DNA of 64,000 nt from Amphiura filiformis. Its lineage: Eukaryota > Echinodermata > Ophiuroidea > Amphilepidida > Amphiuridae. The stretch covers positions 100,335,893 to 100,399,892 of the forward strand of contig NC_092628.1 of the NCBI RefSeq assembly GCF_039555335.1, given 5' to 3'. Below the pieces are notes generated by a model. It ran no database searches, was not told where the DNA came from, and worked only from the letters and a program-made list of their open reading frames with translations. Numbering within the stretch: the stretch's first letter is position 1; every line of letters starts with the position of its first letter. Made by a program: the position numbers and the translations under genes. This document shows positions 34,116 through 45,110 of this stretch, piece by piece.

Positions 34116-35700
34116 CCTAGGGGTTGGGAATACTCGAATTACATTTTGACAGGAGTAGGCCTATGCCCCTGGAACTCTGAAACCCCTATACCCATACTTA
34201 GCTAGGGACATTTAAACCTAAAAAGGTATGATTTGACAGTTTGACTTTTTTTTTCAAATCGGGATCCATGTTTAGGGGTTTTCTCTCAAAGCTTCTCAAA
34301 TCGGGACCATGTTTTTGTGTTTGTATTCTAAAGAGCAACAGATCCCTGTATTTATATACCGGTACGTGAGTACCTTCCCCCTCCCATCTCCGGGGTCTAT
34401 ATAATGTTCACTTCTAGTAAAGTAATGTCCGTTTCATGTAGTTGTTGGTCAGGTATGGATCATTTTCATTTTGTTCCGTCCATTCGAGGCTTCTTTAAAT
34501 TACATATTATATTTTTGGTTTCTTTTTTAGGACATGAAGGAGGGGCCGGGTCAAAACAATTTTAGACCATAGGGGTAAAAAAAGATTTTAAAAAAATCCA
34601 CCTGGGGGGAGGGAATCTAAAAAAATTTTGATGTCGGATGGAGGTTCTAACTCCCCCCCTCCGAAGTATGAACATCCCTAAACTGAAAGCATCCTGAGAT
34701 TTGGAACAGTTCGGGCATCCACGTGGCAGACGATACCTCTCGGTCAAAGATAGGGTGGTCAGTGGGCTTCAGGTTACACCAATTCCTCTATGTCCCAACC
34801 TAACATGACTAATGAATATCTAATGATTTTATGAATATTCCTAATGAATGTTCCGTTGACTCCATCAATATTTGTCTATCTTATGAATTACCGCAATACG
34901 GTAAGTGCTTGTATAATTATGTAGGCCCGTACTCAAGAGCTGTGGGAAAACCATGATTTCTGAAGCGCAATTAATACTGACATTGAACGACCTAAGGAAT
35001 ATTCAACTGGCCACTATTGCTATTAAGAGCTTGAAAGAATATATGAAAATGAGAAAAGATGCGAGTTTGAAAGATTGGACGTTGATAAGAAGATCATGAT
35101 CAGCTAAGATCATAATGAAAAAGTTTCAAAAATAGGGCCTAATTGTATTGGAACAAAAGAGTGCCAAAGTTTGAAAAAAGCATTTGAGAGAAATCGAAAG
35201 AATAATATAAATACTTTTGAGGGTGAAAGAACTAAGAGAGTAAAAGGTAAATGCGTTAAAAAGGCTGAAAGAAAGAAGAGAAGGAAGAAAGCGAATTATG
35301 AAAAAATTGGAAATTAAATTTTTGGTCTAGATATACGATACGAGCGCAGCGAGCAGGAAATGTTGCATGATTGAACGTTTCTGTATTGCTTTGAGCATGC
35401 TATTTAAAAGATGCCCATGTGCCAAAAATCGACCCCCCCCCTTTTTCGGCCTGCCAAAATATCTTTACCCACCCCATGTTATCCTCACCCAGGGCTTTTT
35501 GCACAGCCCCTTAAGGACATACGGTAATGGTTGACAGACGGGTTGTAAGAAAGATTTAAATAAAAAGTTTTAAAGAATAGTTTGAATAAAGTTTTTTCTT
35601 CTTTTTTTAAAGGTATAAAGAATGCTTGTAGGATTAGGGTATACAAGAAAACAAAGTTTGAGAAAGAAAATTGGAAAAGAAAGGACAGATAGAAAGTAAG
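34116..35700. other. Intergenic, scattered G/C-tract remnants
   Basis: 34116-34800 has AGGGGTT and CCCCCC tracts resembling the neighbouring G-tract elements, without definable ends. 34800-35700 is AT- and purine-rich, with nothing recognised. Confidence 0.4.
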
Positions 35701-36825
35701 CCCGGGGGGGGCACTCAAATTTTTTTTGGGTAGGGGTGTGCCACCGCCAGTTTCGAACTTGAGGTCTGAGGAACTGATCGGACAGCCAAAAAGGAGGGTC
35801 TAGGGAACTGATTGGCCGGTCAAAAAGGGGGGTCTTGGGAACTGATTGACCGACCAAAAGGGGGGTCTTGGGAACTGATCGGCCGCCAAAATCTGAAAAA
35901 TCTCGGAAACGGGTTCAATTTTGTTGCGTTTTTGCCACAGATTTTTGAAGGAATCGATTTCACTTTGAATTGTGCATTAAATTATTAATCAGGAAAACCA
36001 TTAATGCAAAATAGGTCTGGTTTGGCCTATTACGATGGAAACCTCAACAAACAAAGCAAACAGCATTCAAATCAAAAATTACTAGACCCTGTAGACCTTC
36101 AATCTATACTATTAGCCTACTGATAATTATAGCAGCAGCCCACCATAAAAACAAATCCACAAGAATTATTTTTTTAAGTGCCGAAAAGAAAAACATTTAG
36201 ACAACATTGAACTGCCATGCTTATATGAGATGATGAGTGAAGTGTGCAGAATTTGACAGCCATTCCACTCCCGATTTCACTAGACCAGTAGATCGAAAAT
36301 TACCTTTTAATTCATTGTTTATGGAGAGCTGCGAGGATGTGTACATAATTATTTAAGGTACTTTTCCTCATATTTGGCCATTTTATTCCCAAAAGAGATC
36401 TCAAAATCATTTATTTCTAGCTAAATGTTCACCAGCTGGAGCCATCGCGGTCGTGCAGTGCTGCAATGTTTATAACAGTCAACCAGTGTTGCCACTCTAA
36501 AAGGAGCCCAAAATCCCGCCCAAAGTTCACTTTACAATGTATTTCAATGGGGGAGAAATTAATGGAAAATTCCCTTTCGCAAAAGTAGCTTTTGGGTCTG
36601 CTTTTGGGCTTGAAATGTTAGGACAGAAAACACGCCTCTCAAGATGCCGATGAGAGCGGAAATCGATGATCTGAGGGTCTATGGAACGGCTAGAAAAATT
36701 TTGGGGCTTCAGAGCGGGCAAACAATGAATTCAGAGGGTCTAAGGAACGGGCAGCGGCTCTGAAAAAGGGGGTCGTCGCCGCGGCACATACCCGTATACC
36801 TGGGAAATGTGAGTGCCCCCCCGGG
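35701..36825. mobile_element. G-tract-terminated element, copy 2, with 8-bp target duplication
   Basis: Left end CCCGGGGGGGGCACTCA, right end TGAGTGCCCCCCCGGG, inverted. The exact 8-base duplication AAAGTAAG flanks it (35693-35700 and 36826-36833). The left interior has three GTC(T)TGGGAACTGAT(C/T)G repeats. No transposase is visible. An 8-bp duplication fits hAT, P or Merlin superfamilies; ends of this type do not decide between them. Confidence 0.8.
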
Positions 36826-36833
36826 AAAGTAAG

Positions 36834-38484
36834 GGGGAGGAAAAGTTTTGAATTGAAATTTCAGTTTGAGAGTAAATAATCCATATGTTTTAAAATGATA
36901 TAAAAAGGGGGAAATGTAAAACCTATCTATTCAAAACAAGAAGAGTCTTTCAAAAAGACACAGTTCACGGATCAGGTGTTAAATTTGTTCTATAACTTTC
37001 CATTTTCATATCTAACCTACTCTGCACTGATCTTACAATAAATTAGTGATTTGAGGCATAATGACTCCTACATCCTGACTCTGGCTATATAACTTTCCAT
37101 CCAGCAAGAAACTCATTATCACTATCATAGGCTTATTGAAATTCAATTAATATACCATGCAGATAATAACCTTGGCCCAATAATTACTTGGGATCCAATT
37201 AAGATAAGCAAACATTACTGGGTAGATAACAGGAATTAAGTTTTGTCAGTTGGAAGGAATTGAGTAAATCGCCTGTATCAAAATAGCAGTGTATTTTTCA
37301 TATATATATGCAGTAATATGCTCAGCCTTATCACAAAATAAACAATAGCATTGACCTTACCCACCAATCAGTAAAGCCTATTATAATCATGTGGTGGCTC
37401 AATCCAATGGTAAACATGCTTAGAAAAAAGGCAAAAAAATAGTCCTGGCTGCCATTGTCTCAATACAAGATAAGATGTGCTAAAAAGTCCTTGTCATGTG
37501 GGGCCGGATTAGATAAAGGGATACAAACCATGGTATGAGGCATTAGGAATTATTTCCTAGCCTCATAACCACATGGTTGATGGGCTACAATAGTTATTCA
37601 AGACACAGTGTATGTAAGGGGTAAACTGTGCATATGAGATATGGGTTCAAGTGGGGGAAATGTTCACTGCCGTGAACAAGGTGAACAATAATTGAAAGGA
37701 GAACGAAATGATGGAATAACTGGAAACAGTTGAGTTTGTACGGGAGAGAACAAACAAAGTGAATGGAAACTGATCAAAGACGGAAAGATGGAAAGAAATG
37801 GAAAGACACTGATTTGTAAGAAACAAAGTTTGAAAGAAAGGGAAAACATTTTGAAAGACAAAGGAAAAAAATGAACATGCAGTTCCATTCTCCTTTTTTG
37901 AAACAGAGAAATAATGATTTTCTATTGTATCACTTCCCCCGGGATCACTTCATCATTGAAAATTGTAGGAAATTAACCGATTAGATTTCCTGCTTTTGTC
38001 GGATGTCCAAAAATCCCTTAGATTAATAAACACAATGTTGTGAAAATGAACTGGCAACGTGTAAATAAAGTAAAAATTAAATTTACACAGAGCTAACATG
38101 AAATATTAGACTCACTTCACTTCGTTTATCATGTTGGAAAAAACAAAAAAAAAAACAAAAAACAAAACAAAACAAAAAACCCGAATGATCATAAATCGCT
38201 GGACTAAAAGAGCTTGATATTAATTATCAATTTATTTTAATATAATGAAAGGTAAGGCCAAAAAAGTTTTTAAGTTCACGAAACTGCTATAAAGCGTGTT
38301 GTTTTTAAGGGTCGGGGTGAAATCCCCGGGGTGAAATCATCCATGGATACATGTGTGTATTCATTTTGAAAAAAAAGAAACTTGAGTGCCAAACGGTACG
38401 GTGTTGGATTTTCTGAAGTGCCAAAATGTGTGTTGAAATTTATTGAAAAAGTTTCTAAGTCTCAGTTTTTTTAGTAGGGCCTAA
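36834..38484. other. Intergenic, no recognised gene
   Basis: AT-rich, with purine-rich GGAAAGA tracts at 37680-37880 and an A-rich run at 38136-38180. Nothing else supported. Confidence 0.5.
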
Positions 38485-39300
38485 GGGAACGTTCATAAAT
38501 ACTTTGGTAGGGGGGGCTGGAAAATTTTGATTTCGGTATGTCAAAACTTTTTGACCCCCCCTCTGTCTGTATGTTAAACTTTTAGAACCCCCCTCTTTAT
38601 GGACTGAAAACTTTTTTGACCCCCCCTTTTGTATACACCCAAACTTTTTACCCCCCCCCCCACACACACACATAATGAAGGTATACTAGTACTTAATATA
38701 ATCCGCACTTGTTTCCACTATAAGTAATGCTTTATTTTACTAGTATAGTGGATTAAACTTATTCAGTTTGAACCTTGTTACAAATTCAAGCAAACAGATC
38801 CGCAATAAATTTCTCATTTATCAGTGTCACTCTTACAGGCCTTATGTCTATAATAGGCCTAAATTGTCAGGACATCATAAAATATGAATAAATTGCTTTC
38901 AAATAAGGTCTCAAAAGTTATTGCACGGATGTATCAGGGGTGGATCCAGCTTTCTTGATGTGGTGTGGGGGCAAATAAAATTTGGGGGCACAGACGAAAA
39001 ACAAATGCAGTTGCTTTACATACATATATACCGGAGCTTTAAAAAAATGCTTTACTGGATGTGCGCGCGTAGCGCGCAAAAAATTTGTATTTTACTCTAT
39101 TTACACCTATGATCGGGATGAAAAGGGCTTTATTGTGACAATGTGCGCGCGTAGCGCGCAAATTTTGTATTGAACTTTTTAGACCCCCCCTTTGTGGGTG
39201 TCAAAACTTTCTTGACCCCCCCTTTTGCCACGTTAAAAACTTTTTGCCCCCCCCTCCACATTTTCCAGTCCCCCCCACCAAGGTATTTATGAACGTTCCC
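38485..39300. mobile_element. TIR element (GGGAACGTTCATAAATAC) with TAA target duplication
   Basis: GGGAACGTTCATAAATAC at 38485 pairs with GTATTTATGAACGTTCCC ending at 39300, flanked by TAA on both sides (38482-38484, 39301-39303), as in PIF/Harbinger. Inside each end are direct repeats of AAACTTTTTGACCCCCCC. The centre has two copies of TGTGCGCGCGTAGCGCGCAA (39059, 39142). The repeated GGSKKF-like peptide readings on the minus strand are translations of these repeats and not a protein. Confidence 0.75.
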
Positions 39301-39303
39301 TAA

Positions 39304-39540
39304 AGGCCAATTCACCTCCCAGCCAGTTCAGCCGATAAAGTTACCAAAAACCAAAACAAGTTAGCAACTAACGGCCCCAGCTATAGGCAATTAAAAAGGC
39401 CTGCAGATTGAATTATAGGCCTTCAAAAACAAAGGCAACTTGACAAATATTTTTTTTTTAAAGGGCAATCATGCTGAGCAATCATACAACGATATTTTAG
39501 CGACTGGTAGTTTAGATTACGTTCAATTGGCCCCGTGAGC
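39304..39540. other. Intergenic, no recognised feature
   Basis: Short AT-rich spacer before the candidate promoter segment. Confidence 0.4.
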
Positions 39541-39690
39541 TTTGTGTAAAATCACTGACGTAGATTTATGCTAATTTTGTGTGTATTTACCGGAGGCAGC
39601 TTATATTTTAGGTCACGGAATTTGTAGTTTATTCTGTGTGGCACGGTGTTTGACGTCATTGAAGGATACGGACATCAAACATGGTATGTT
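39541..39690 (+). promoter_or_regulatory. Candidate INPP5A promoter / first non-coding exon with a CRE
   Basis: A perfect palindromic CRE, TGACGTCA, lies at 39651-39658 with a half-site CTGACGTAG near 39556. Shortly downstream, CATCAAACATG is followed by GTATGT (39684), a plausible splice donor for a 5' UTR exon. The nearest coding start is INPP5A at 42247, and a possible UTR acceptor (CTCTTTACAG) ends at 42080. This is inference only. Confidence 0.3.
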
Positions 39691-42080
39691 GTCAACTTTT
39701 AAACTATGTATAGAAATCCTGTTTTAGTTGAATACAACCAAGACAAAATGTGTATTTTCAGAAAAGGGGATGGGCATGTTGGCATTGGCCATTGCCATTG
39801 AAACCCATTGCCTTGGGATAGCATGCAATGCATCGGGAACAGGAATCAGATGTGTACGCATTGATTGTAGTGTAAAGTGCGAATGACGTGAACTGTGTAT
39901 TTATATAGGCTTACATATGCTGTGCATATTAACGTGTAAATCAATGTATCTAATGGTGCACATAGCATGTGCATATGATCAGGGACAAGCGATTTGCGCG
40001 GATAAAAATAGCCAATTGCACGGAGATTGCGCGGAACTTTTTTTCAGTGCAAATCATGTACCCGGTACCTGCATATGATTGATACAAACACAGTCTATCT
40101 GGGTAAGTACCAGCACAGTTGTAGCATGGACGTTAGTACGTCCATGGTTGTAGTAACTACAAATTCTGAATGTTTGAGGACTTGTTCTCAAGTTGTAGCA
40201 GGTGCTATGTGTCTTCAGTGTAATTGTTTTCATTATATTTATAAAATGTGAATGCACATTAAACACATAATACATACACAGCACCTGTTGGAACTTTCAA
40301 TTACTGGAACTGGTACCAGCATCTATTAATATTCTTCATGTACTTTAATATAATATAGTATAAATACTATATTAGACAACAGCAATTTTTGTATTATAGG
40401 CATCATCAATTTTTGTAATATAGGCATCATCATTTATGGGTTTTTTAATGACTGGATCTGTCAGCAGACTGCATGTTGTTGTCCCTGGCAGATGATGAGC
40501 TCTGTGCTAGACTGCGGAACTCTGGTCTTCAATGATCGATGAACTTTTATCTGTTGGCCAATGTTTGTTACTCGAGAACTCTAGCTTCAAATTTGCACAC
40601 GATAGTTACGCATTCGATGCTAGAGTATGTTGCTATCATTTTTCGGTCAGTCAGTGTTGCAATTTTTTGCAACGGGGGTTATATTTTTTTCCAGCATAAC
40701 TCCTTGGACAAGTTTTCAGCTTCCAACTGGAGTATACAATTCAAGATTATTTATTCTGTTATAGTGTTAATGTTGAAATTTAGGTGGAAGCTATTTTGAT
40801 CAGTCAACTATATCTTTTGAAAAAAGATTGCCTATTTGAACAGTCCAAAAGTGCAATTTTAGCAACATTTTTGATGCAATCACCCATCGAGATCAGCTGT
40901 GTTTACTTCTGAACTTCCATTGCTTTACACGGTGTCATGCTTCAGCGAGCGCGAGTCCGACTAGATTTTGAATGCAAAGGTCTCAAGCCTAGAATGTGAA
41001 GCTATCGGTGAGCAAATTCGTGGCTAGACTTCTCAAGCAAGCCATTTGATACTATCATTTTGAAAACTTGAGTTTCAATCATTCGTTTGCCATTTAACAC
41101 TACAGGTAGCAGTTTCAAAAGTATACAATGCAGTGTAGTGATTATCATTTAGGGGCAGAGCCTGAGGTAGAGGTTATCGTTTTTGAGTCTTCAAGCATGG
41201 TTTATGATGGTATACAACAATGTTGGTTGTGATGTGTTGCACCAGCACTGATACCGACGAAACCACAATGTTGAGATTGAGAGGACAACTTGAGGATTTC
41301 GTGCAAATTGAAAGGCCTGTAGGCTGTTATATGTGACAACAGAATGTCAAAGGTGAAATTTTTCTGCATGCAGTCCAACTTTATCTTTTGACCTGCATGG
41401 ATTTGTTAAGTTTGACACATTTTGACTGTTACTTCAGATCTATACGTCCCCAGACATTGGAAGTTGTGAGATGGTTCACAACAAAAATCACATGCAAATC
41501 TTTTCAAATCCTCCACTTTTTGAAGCTCAATGTTTTCAGTCATCACTAGCCAGCATATTAAACAGTGGCATGCACAGCACATTAAAAGTGGGGGGGGCAG
41601 GTTGTTCAGTTCCCGAATGGAGCCTGATTAGGAGCAAATTTGGATGTTTTTAAAGTTTTTTCCCAGAATCCCCCGAATGACCAACAAAAGTAGGGGGGCA
41701 TCGCCCCCTGCCCCCACCCCCTTTGCGCACGCCACTGATATTAAAGGGCACCAAGGTATGGTATAGGTATTGGGCACCCAAGACAATAATTGCCCTGGGA
41801 GTCTCTGATTATTTTCCCCTGGAGATGGTGAATAAAATATGAAATAAAATGTGCAAATTTTACATTTAGCAATGTTATTTTCATTAGGATTTGCTTAAAT
41901 TGTATTGTACCGTAACTATGTAATTATTGTAGATTCAGAGACTTTGATGATTCAGGACTTGTTGTTTCTGCAATCTATAATAAAATTTGATTCTGGTAGC
42001 AACGCTAATTATTTCATTAACTGATATGCACTACAAAATACAAGAAACTTATTTCAAATGTTATTTTGATCTCTTTACAG
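39691..42080 (+). other. Upstream region / possible INPP5A 5' UTR intron
   Basis: Contains a hairpin CATGGACGTTAGTACGTCCATG (two 8-base arms, 40126-40147), a small direct duplication (ATTATAGGCATCATC / ATATAGGCATCATC at ~40395 and ~40420) and the MITE at 41563-41737. No coding signal. Confidence 0.35.
41563..41737. mobile_element. hAT-like MITE, 175 bp, perfect 8-bp target duplication
   Basis: CAGTGGCATGCACAGC at the left and TTGCGCACGCCACTG at the right are inverted. ATATTAAA is duplicated exactly on both sides (41555-41562, 41738-41745). The interior is rich in G/C-tracts. An 8-bp duplication and CAGTGGC ends are typical of hAT elements. Confidence 0.85.
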
Positions 42081-42246
42081 GTAACCACATAACAACTGAT
42101 GCATGTGACTGTAGCCTAGCTTAAGAGTACCAACACTGGGAATTTAACTGTTTCTATATAAAGCCACAGTGGTGAATGCTTACATCCATAACGCTGTGAA
42201 ACCTGTAGCAGTTCAGCTACATCAATAGATAAAAAGGACCACCATC
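42081..42246 (+). other. Probable INPP5A 5' UTR
   Basis: Preceded by a polypyrimidine-AG (CTCTTTACAG, ending 42080) that could be a UTR splice acceptor. It contains one upstream ATG (42100) in a different frame. The main start has a good context, ACCATCATGG. Confidence 0.4.
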
Positions 42247-42315
42247 ATGGACGCACAGACGGTTGGTCCAGGGGTTCTACTTATTACTGCCAATTTAGGG
42301 TCCATTTTTGAAGAC
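42247..42315 (+). CDS. INPP5A: Inositol polyphosphate-5-phosphatase A, first coding exon
   Basis: ATG at 42247 in context ACCATCATGG opens MDAQTVGPGVLLITANLGSI then FED, ending at a GTAAGT-like donor (GTAAGT from 42316). It matches the type I 5-phosphatase N-terminus (vertebrate pattern AVLLVTANVGSLFDD), the first beta-strand of the Mg2+-dependent endonuclease/exonuclease/phosphatase fold; the Asn of TAN(L/V)GS corresponds to the metal-site Asn. INPP5A removes the 5-phosphate of Ins(1,4,5)P3 and Ins(1,3,4,5)P4, ending calcium signals, and is membrane-attached via a C-terminal lipidation box that lies outside this window. The 23 codons end in phase 0. Confidence 0.92.
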
Positions 42316-43131
42316 GTAAGTATTTGCTGTACATGTACTGCATTCAACCTAATTAGCAACGCTCCCCTCATTAGTACATCTGCGGCGTTAATTAGGTTGA
42401 ATACATATTCATGGTAAATGTTGAGATGACAAAAAGTGTACTTCATCATCATGTGCATTTCAGGTAAAATGCACTGCAAATATGTGTTTACAATATCGTA
42501 TTCATGCTCGTAACTAAAATATTATAATCACAATCATTAATAATAAATATTTTAGTATACCAGCATATTTTTGACTTGAAATGTGTTCTGTTCATGTGCT
42601 ACTCGTAAAGATAGACAGGATATGCTTTGATTTTGAATAATGATCTCTCAAATAATTTGTCATAATTGTAACAGTCTGACAAAACATACTTTTGCACTTT
42701 GCACTTGCCCTGCATGTATAATATGGATTATGTTACCTTGGTAACACTGCAAACTATGTGTACATAGTGTGTTATTGAATGATGTTTGACATTAGGAAGT
42801 GCTCACACGTTGTGACCATTCGGAAATAAATCATCAAAATCAGATCAAAGTTGAACTGGATATTTTTTGTATTCTTTAATAATTGTACAATGTATGATAA
42901 AACAGTAACTGGATTGGTATTCAGTAAAATCAAATTTTGAGCACTTCTGAATTTTGGCTCAGACTGTATTTATGTCCTTAAGGTGACCATGGAATGGTTT
43001 TGTCACATTGTAATCCAGGGTGACTCGGACTCACCAAACTCTACTCCGGATCCCCTACTTTTTAATTTTCTGTAAGTTCGGGGGTCCCTGCGGACACTGG
43101 AGTGTTTAGTTCTAGCGCTACCCTTGGTCTG

Positions 43132-44433
43132 GAGTTGCAGTGGCTGTAGGCAGTCATTTTGGGTTTCATCAGTAGAGTGGCTCTAGGCAGTCAAGTGGGG
43201 CTTCATTACCTGGAGTGGCAGTGGCAATAGGCAGTCAAGTTGGACTTCATCACCTTGAGTGGCAGTGGCTGTACAGGCAGTCAAGTTGGGCTTCATCACC
43301 TGGAGTGGCAGTGGTTGTAGGTAGTCAAGTTGAGCTTCATCACCTGGAGTGGCAGTTGCTGTACAGGCAGTCAAGTTGGGCTTCTTCACCTGGAGTGGCA
43401 GGGGCTGTAGGTAATCAAGTTGGGCTTCATCACCTGGAGTGGCAGTGGCTGTAGCAGGCAAGTGGGGCTTCATCCCTGGAGTGGCAGTGGCTAATGGCTA
43501 TAGGCAGTCAAGTTGGGCTTCATCACCTGGAGTGGCAGTGGCTGTAGACAGTCAATGGGCTTCATCACCTGGAGTGGCAGTGGCTGTAGGTAGTCAAGTT
43601 GGGCTTCATCACCTGGATTAGCAGGGGCTGTAGGTAGTCAAAGTGGGCTTCATCACCTGGAGTGGCAGGGGCTGTAGGTAGTCAAGTTGGGCTTCATCAC
43701 CTGGAGTGGCAGTGGCTGTAGGTAGTCAAGTAGGGCTTCATCCCCTGGAGTGGCAGTGGCTATAGGCAGTCAAGTGGAGCTTCATCACCTGGAGTGGCAG
43801 TGGCTATAGGCAGTCAAGTGGAGCTTCATCACCTGGAGTGGCAGTGGCTATATGTAGTCAAGTTGGGCTTCATCACCTGGAGTGGCAGTGGCTGTAGGTA
43901 GTCAAGTGGGGCTTCATTATCTAGAGTGGCAGTGGCTATAGGTACATGTAGTCAAGGTGGGCTTCATCACCTGGAGTGGCAGTGGCTGTAGGTAGTCAAG
44001 TGAGGCTTCATCATCTAGAGTGGCAGTGGCTGTAGGTACATGTAGTCAAGTTGGGCTTCATCACCTGGAGTGGCAGTGGCTGTAGGTAGTCAAGTGGGGC
44101 TTCATCACCTGGAGTGGCAGTGGCTGTAGGTAGTCAAGTGGGGCTTCATCACCTGGAGTGGCAGTGGCTGTAGGTAGTCAAGTTGGGCTTCATCACCTGG
44201 AGTGGCAGTGGCTGTAGGTAGTCAAGTGGGGCTTAATCACCTGGAGTGGCAGTGGCTGTAGGCAGTCAAGTGGGGCTTCATCACCTGGAGTGGCAGTGGC
44301 TGTAGGTAGTCAAGTTGGGCTTCATCACCTGGAGTGGCAGTGGCTGTAGGTAGTCAAGTGGGGCTTCATCATCGGGAGTGGCAGTGGCTGTAGGTACATG
44401 TAGTTAAGTTGGGCTTCATCACCTGGAGTGGCG
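43132..44433. repeat. 44-bp minisatellite, about 29 units
   Basis: Consensus unit: GGAGTGGCAGTGGCTGTAGG, TAGTCAAGTTGGGCTTCATC, ACCT (44 bases). Variation is concentrated at TAGG(T/C)AGTC and CAAGT(T/G)GGG. Three units are expanded by TACATG (GGTACATGTAGTCAAG, near 43941, 44036 and 44396). Because 44 is not a multiple of 3, each reading frame cycles through three peptides, and the open frames on both strands (e.g. 43183-43473 minus) are by-products. Confidence 0.95.
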
Positions 44434-44984
44434 GTTAAATACACCTTACTTTTAATTTAAAATGATGCATTATATGAATTTATTGTTAGATAACCAAATT
44501 ATATTACACTCTAAATGACTGAAAAATGCATGTTCATCTAGACCATTGTCTTGTGATGTATTCATGGACTGCTAATTTATTGTGGGTTTGATGAAACCAA
44601 ATGGCAGTATTGATTGACTACATGCAAGTCAATTTCCTGCACTTGCATACAATGTATACCTGCAGTAAATAACAGTAGCAACGCATTTTGCCAGTAATGA
44701 ATTAATTGTACTGCATGCTTGCTTTACATTGAAAATAATCTGGCACCACACTACACACTAGAGGTATGGTATCCATTTAAACAGGCCACAATCCGGTTGG
44801 TTAACCATGTAAACGTCTAATTTTTTTTTTATAGTAAAAATAGTAAGTAAATTTTTTTATTAAGTTTTCGGTTTTGGAGTGTCCCTAGACCTAGAGCTAA
44901 ATGCTAGGATCAGTCATGGTTGACTTAAAATTTAAAAAAAGAAGAATAGGCCTACAGTCTGTCCACATAGGAAGTACAAACCAA

Positions 44985-45110
44985 ATCTGTGGCATCGGGG
45001 GTCGATGCTTCGCGTCGCACGCACTGCGTGTTGAAAAACGTGGTGCGAAAGAGCGTGAGGTGCTCGGCAAGTACAGATCGCTCAGCAGTTGGCGTGCCAA
45101 AGAAGTATTT
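44985..45110. other. CpG-rich patch of unknown nature inside intron 1
   Basis: About 120 bases rich in CG (GTCGATGCTTCGCGTCGCAC, GGTGCGAAAGAGCGTGAGG) in an otherwise CpG-poor, AT-rich intron. Short ORFs exist on both strands (e.g. reading RVEKRGAKEREVLGKYRSLS) but I recognise no family. It could be a decayed processed insert or a regulatory island. Confidence 0.3.

Noticed and set aside
38455..39315. GGSKKF-repeat peptides on the minus strand
   Set aside because: They derive from the AAACTTTTTGACCCCCCC direct repeats of a TIR element and have no promoter, splice or family support.
43183..43473. Repetitive ORFs on both strands encoding TATATPGDEAQLDYLQPLPL-type repeats
   Set aside because: They are translations of the 44-bp minisatellite in an intron, and the frame rotates every unit.
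43132..44433. CRISPR-like array
   Set aside because: Units are contiguous with no unique spacers, and the genome is eukaryotic. It is a minisatellite.
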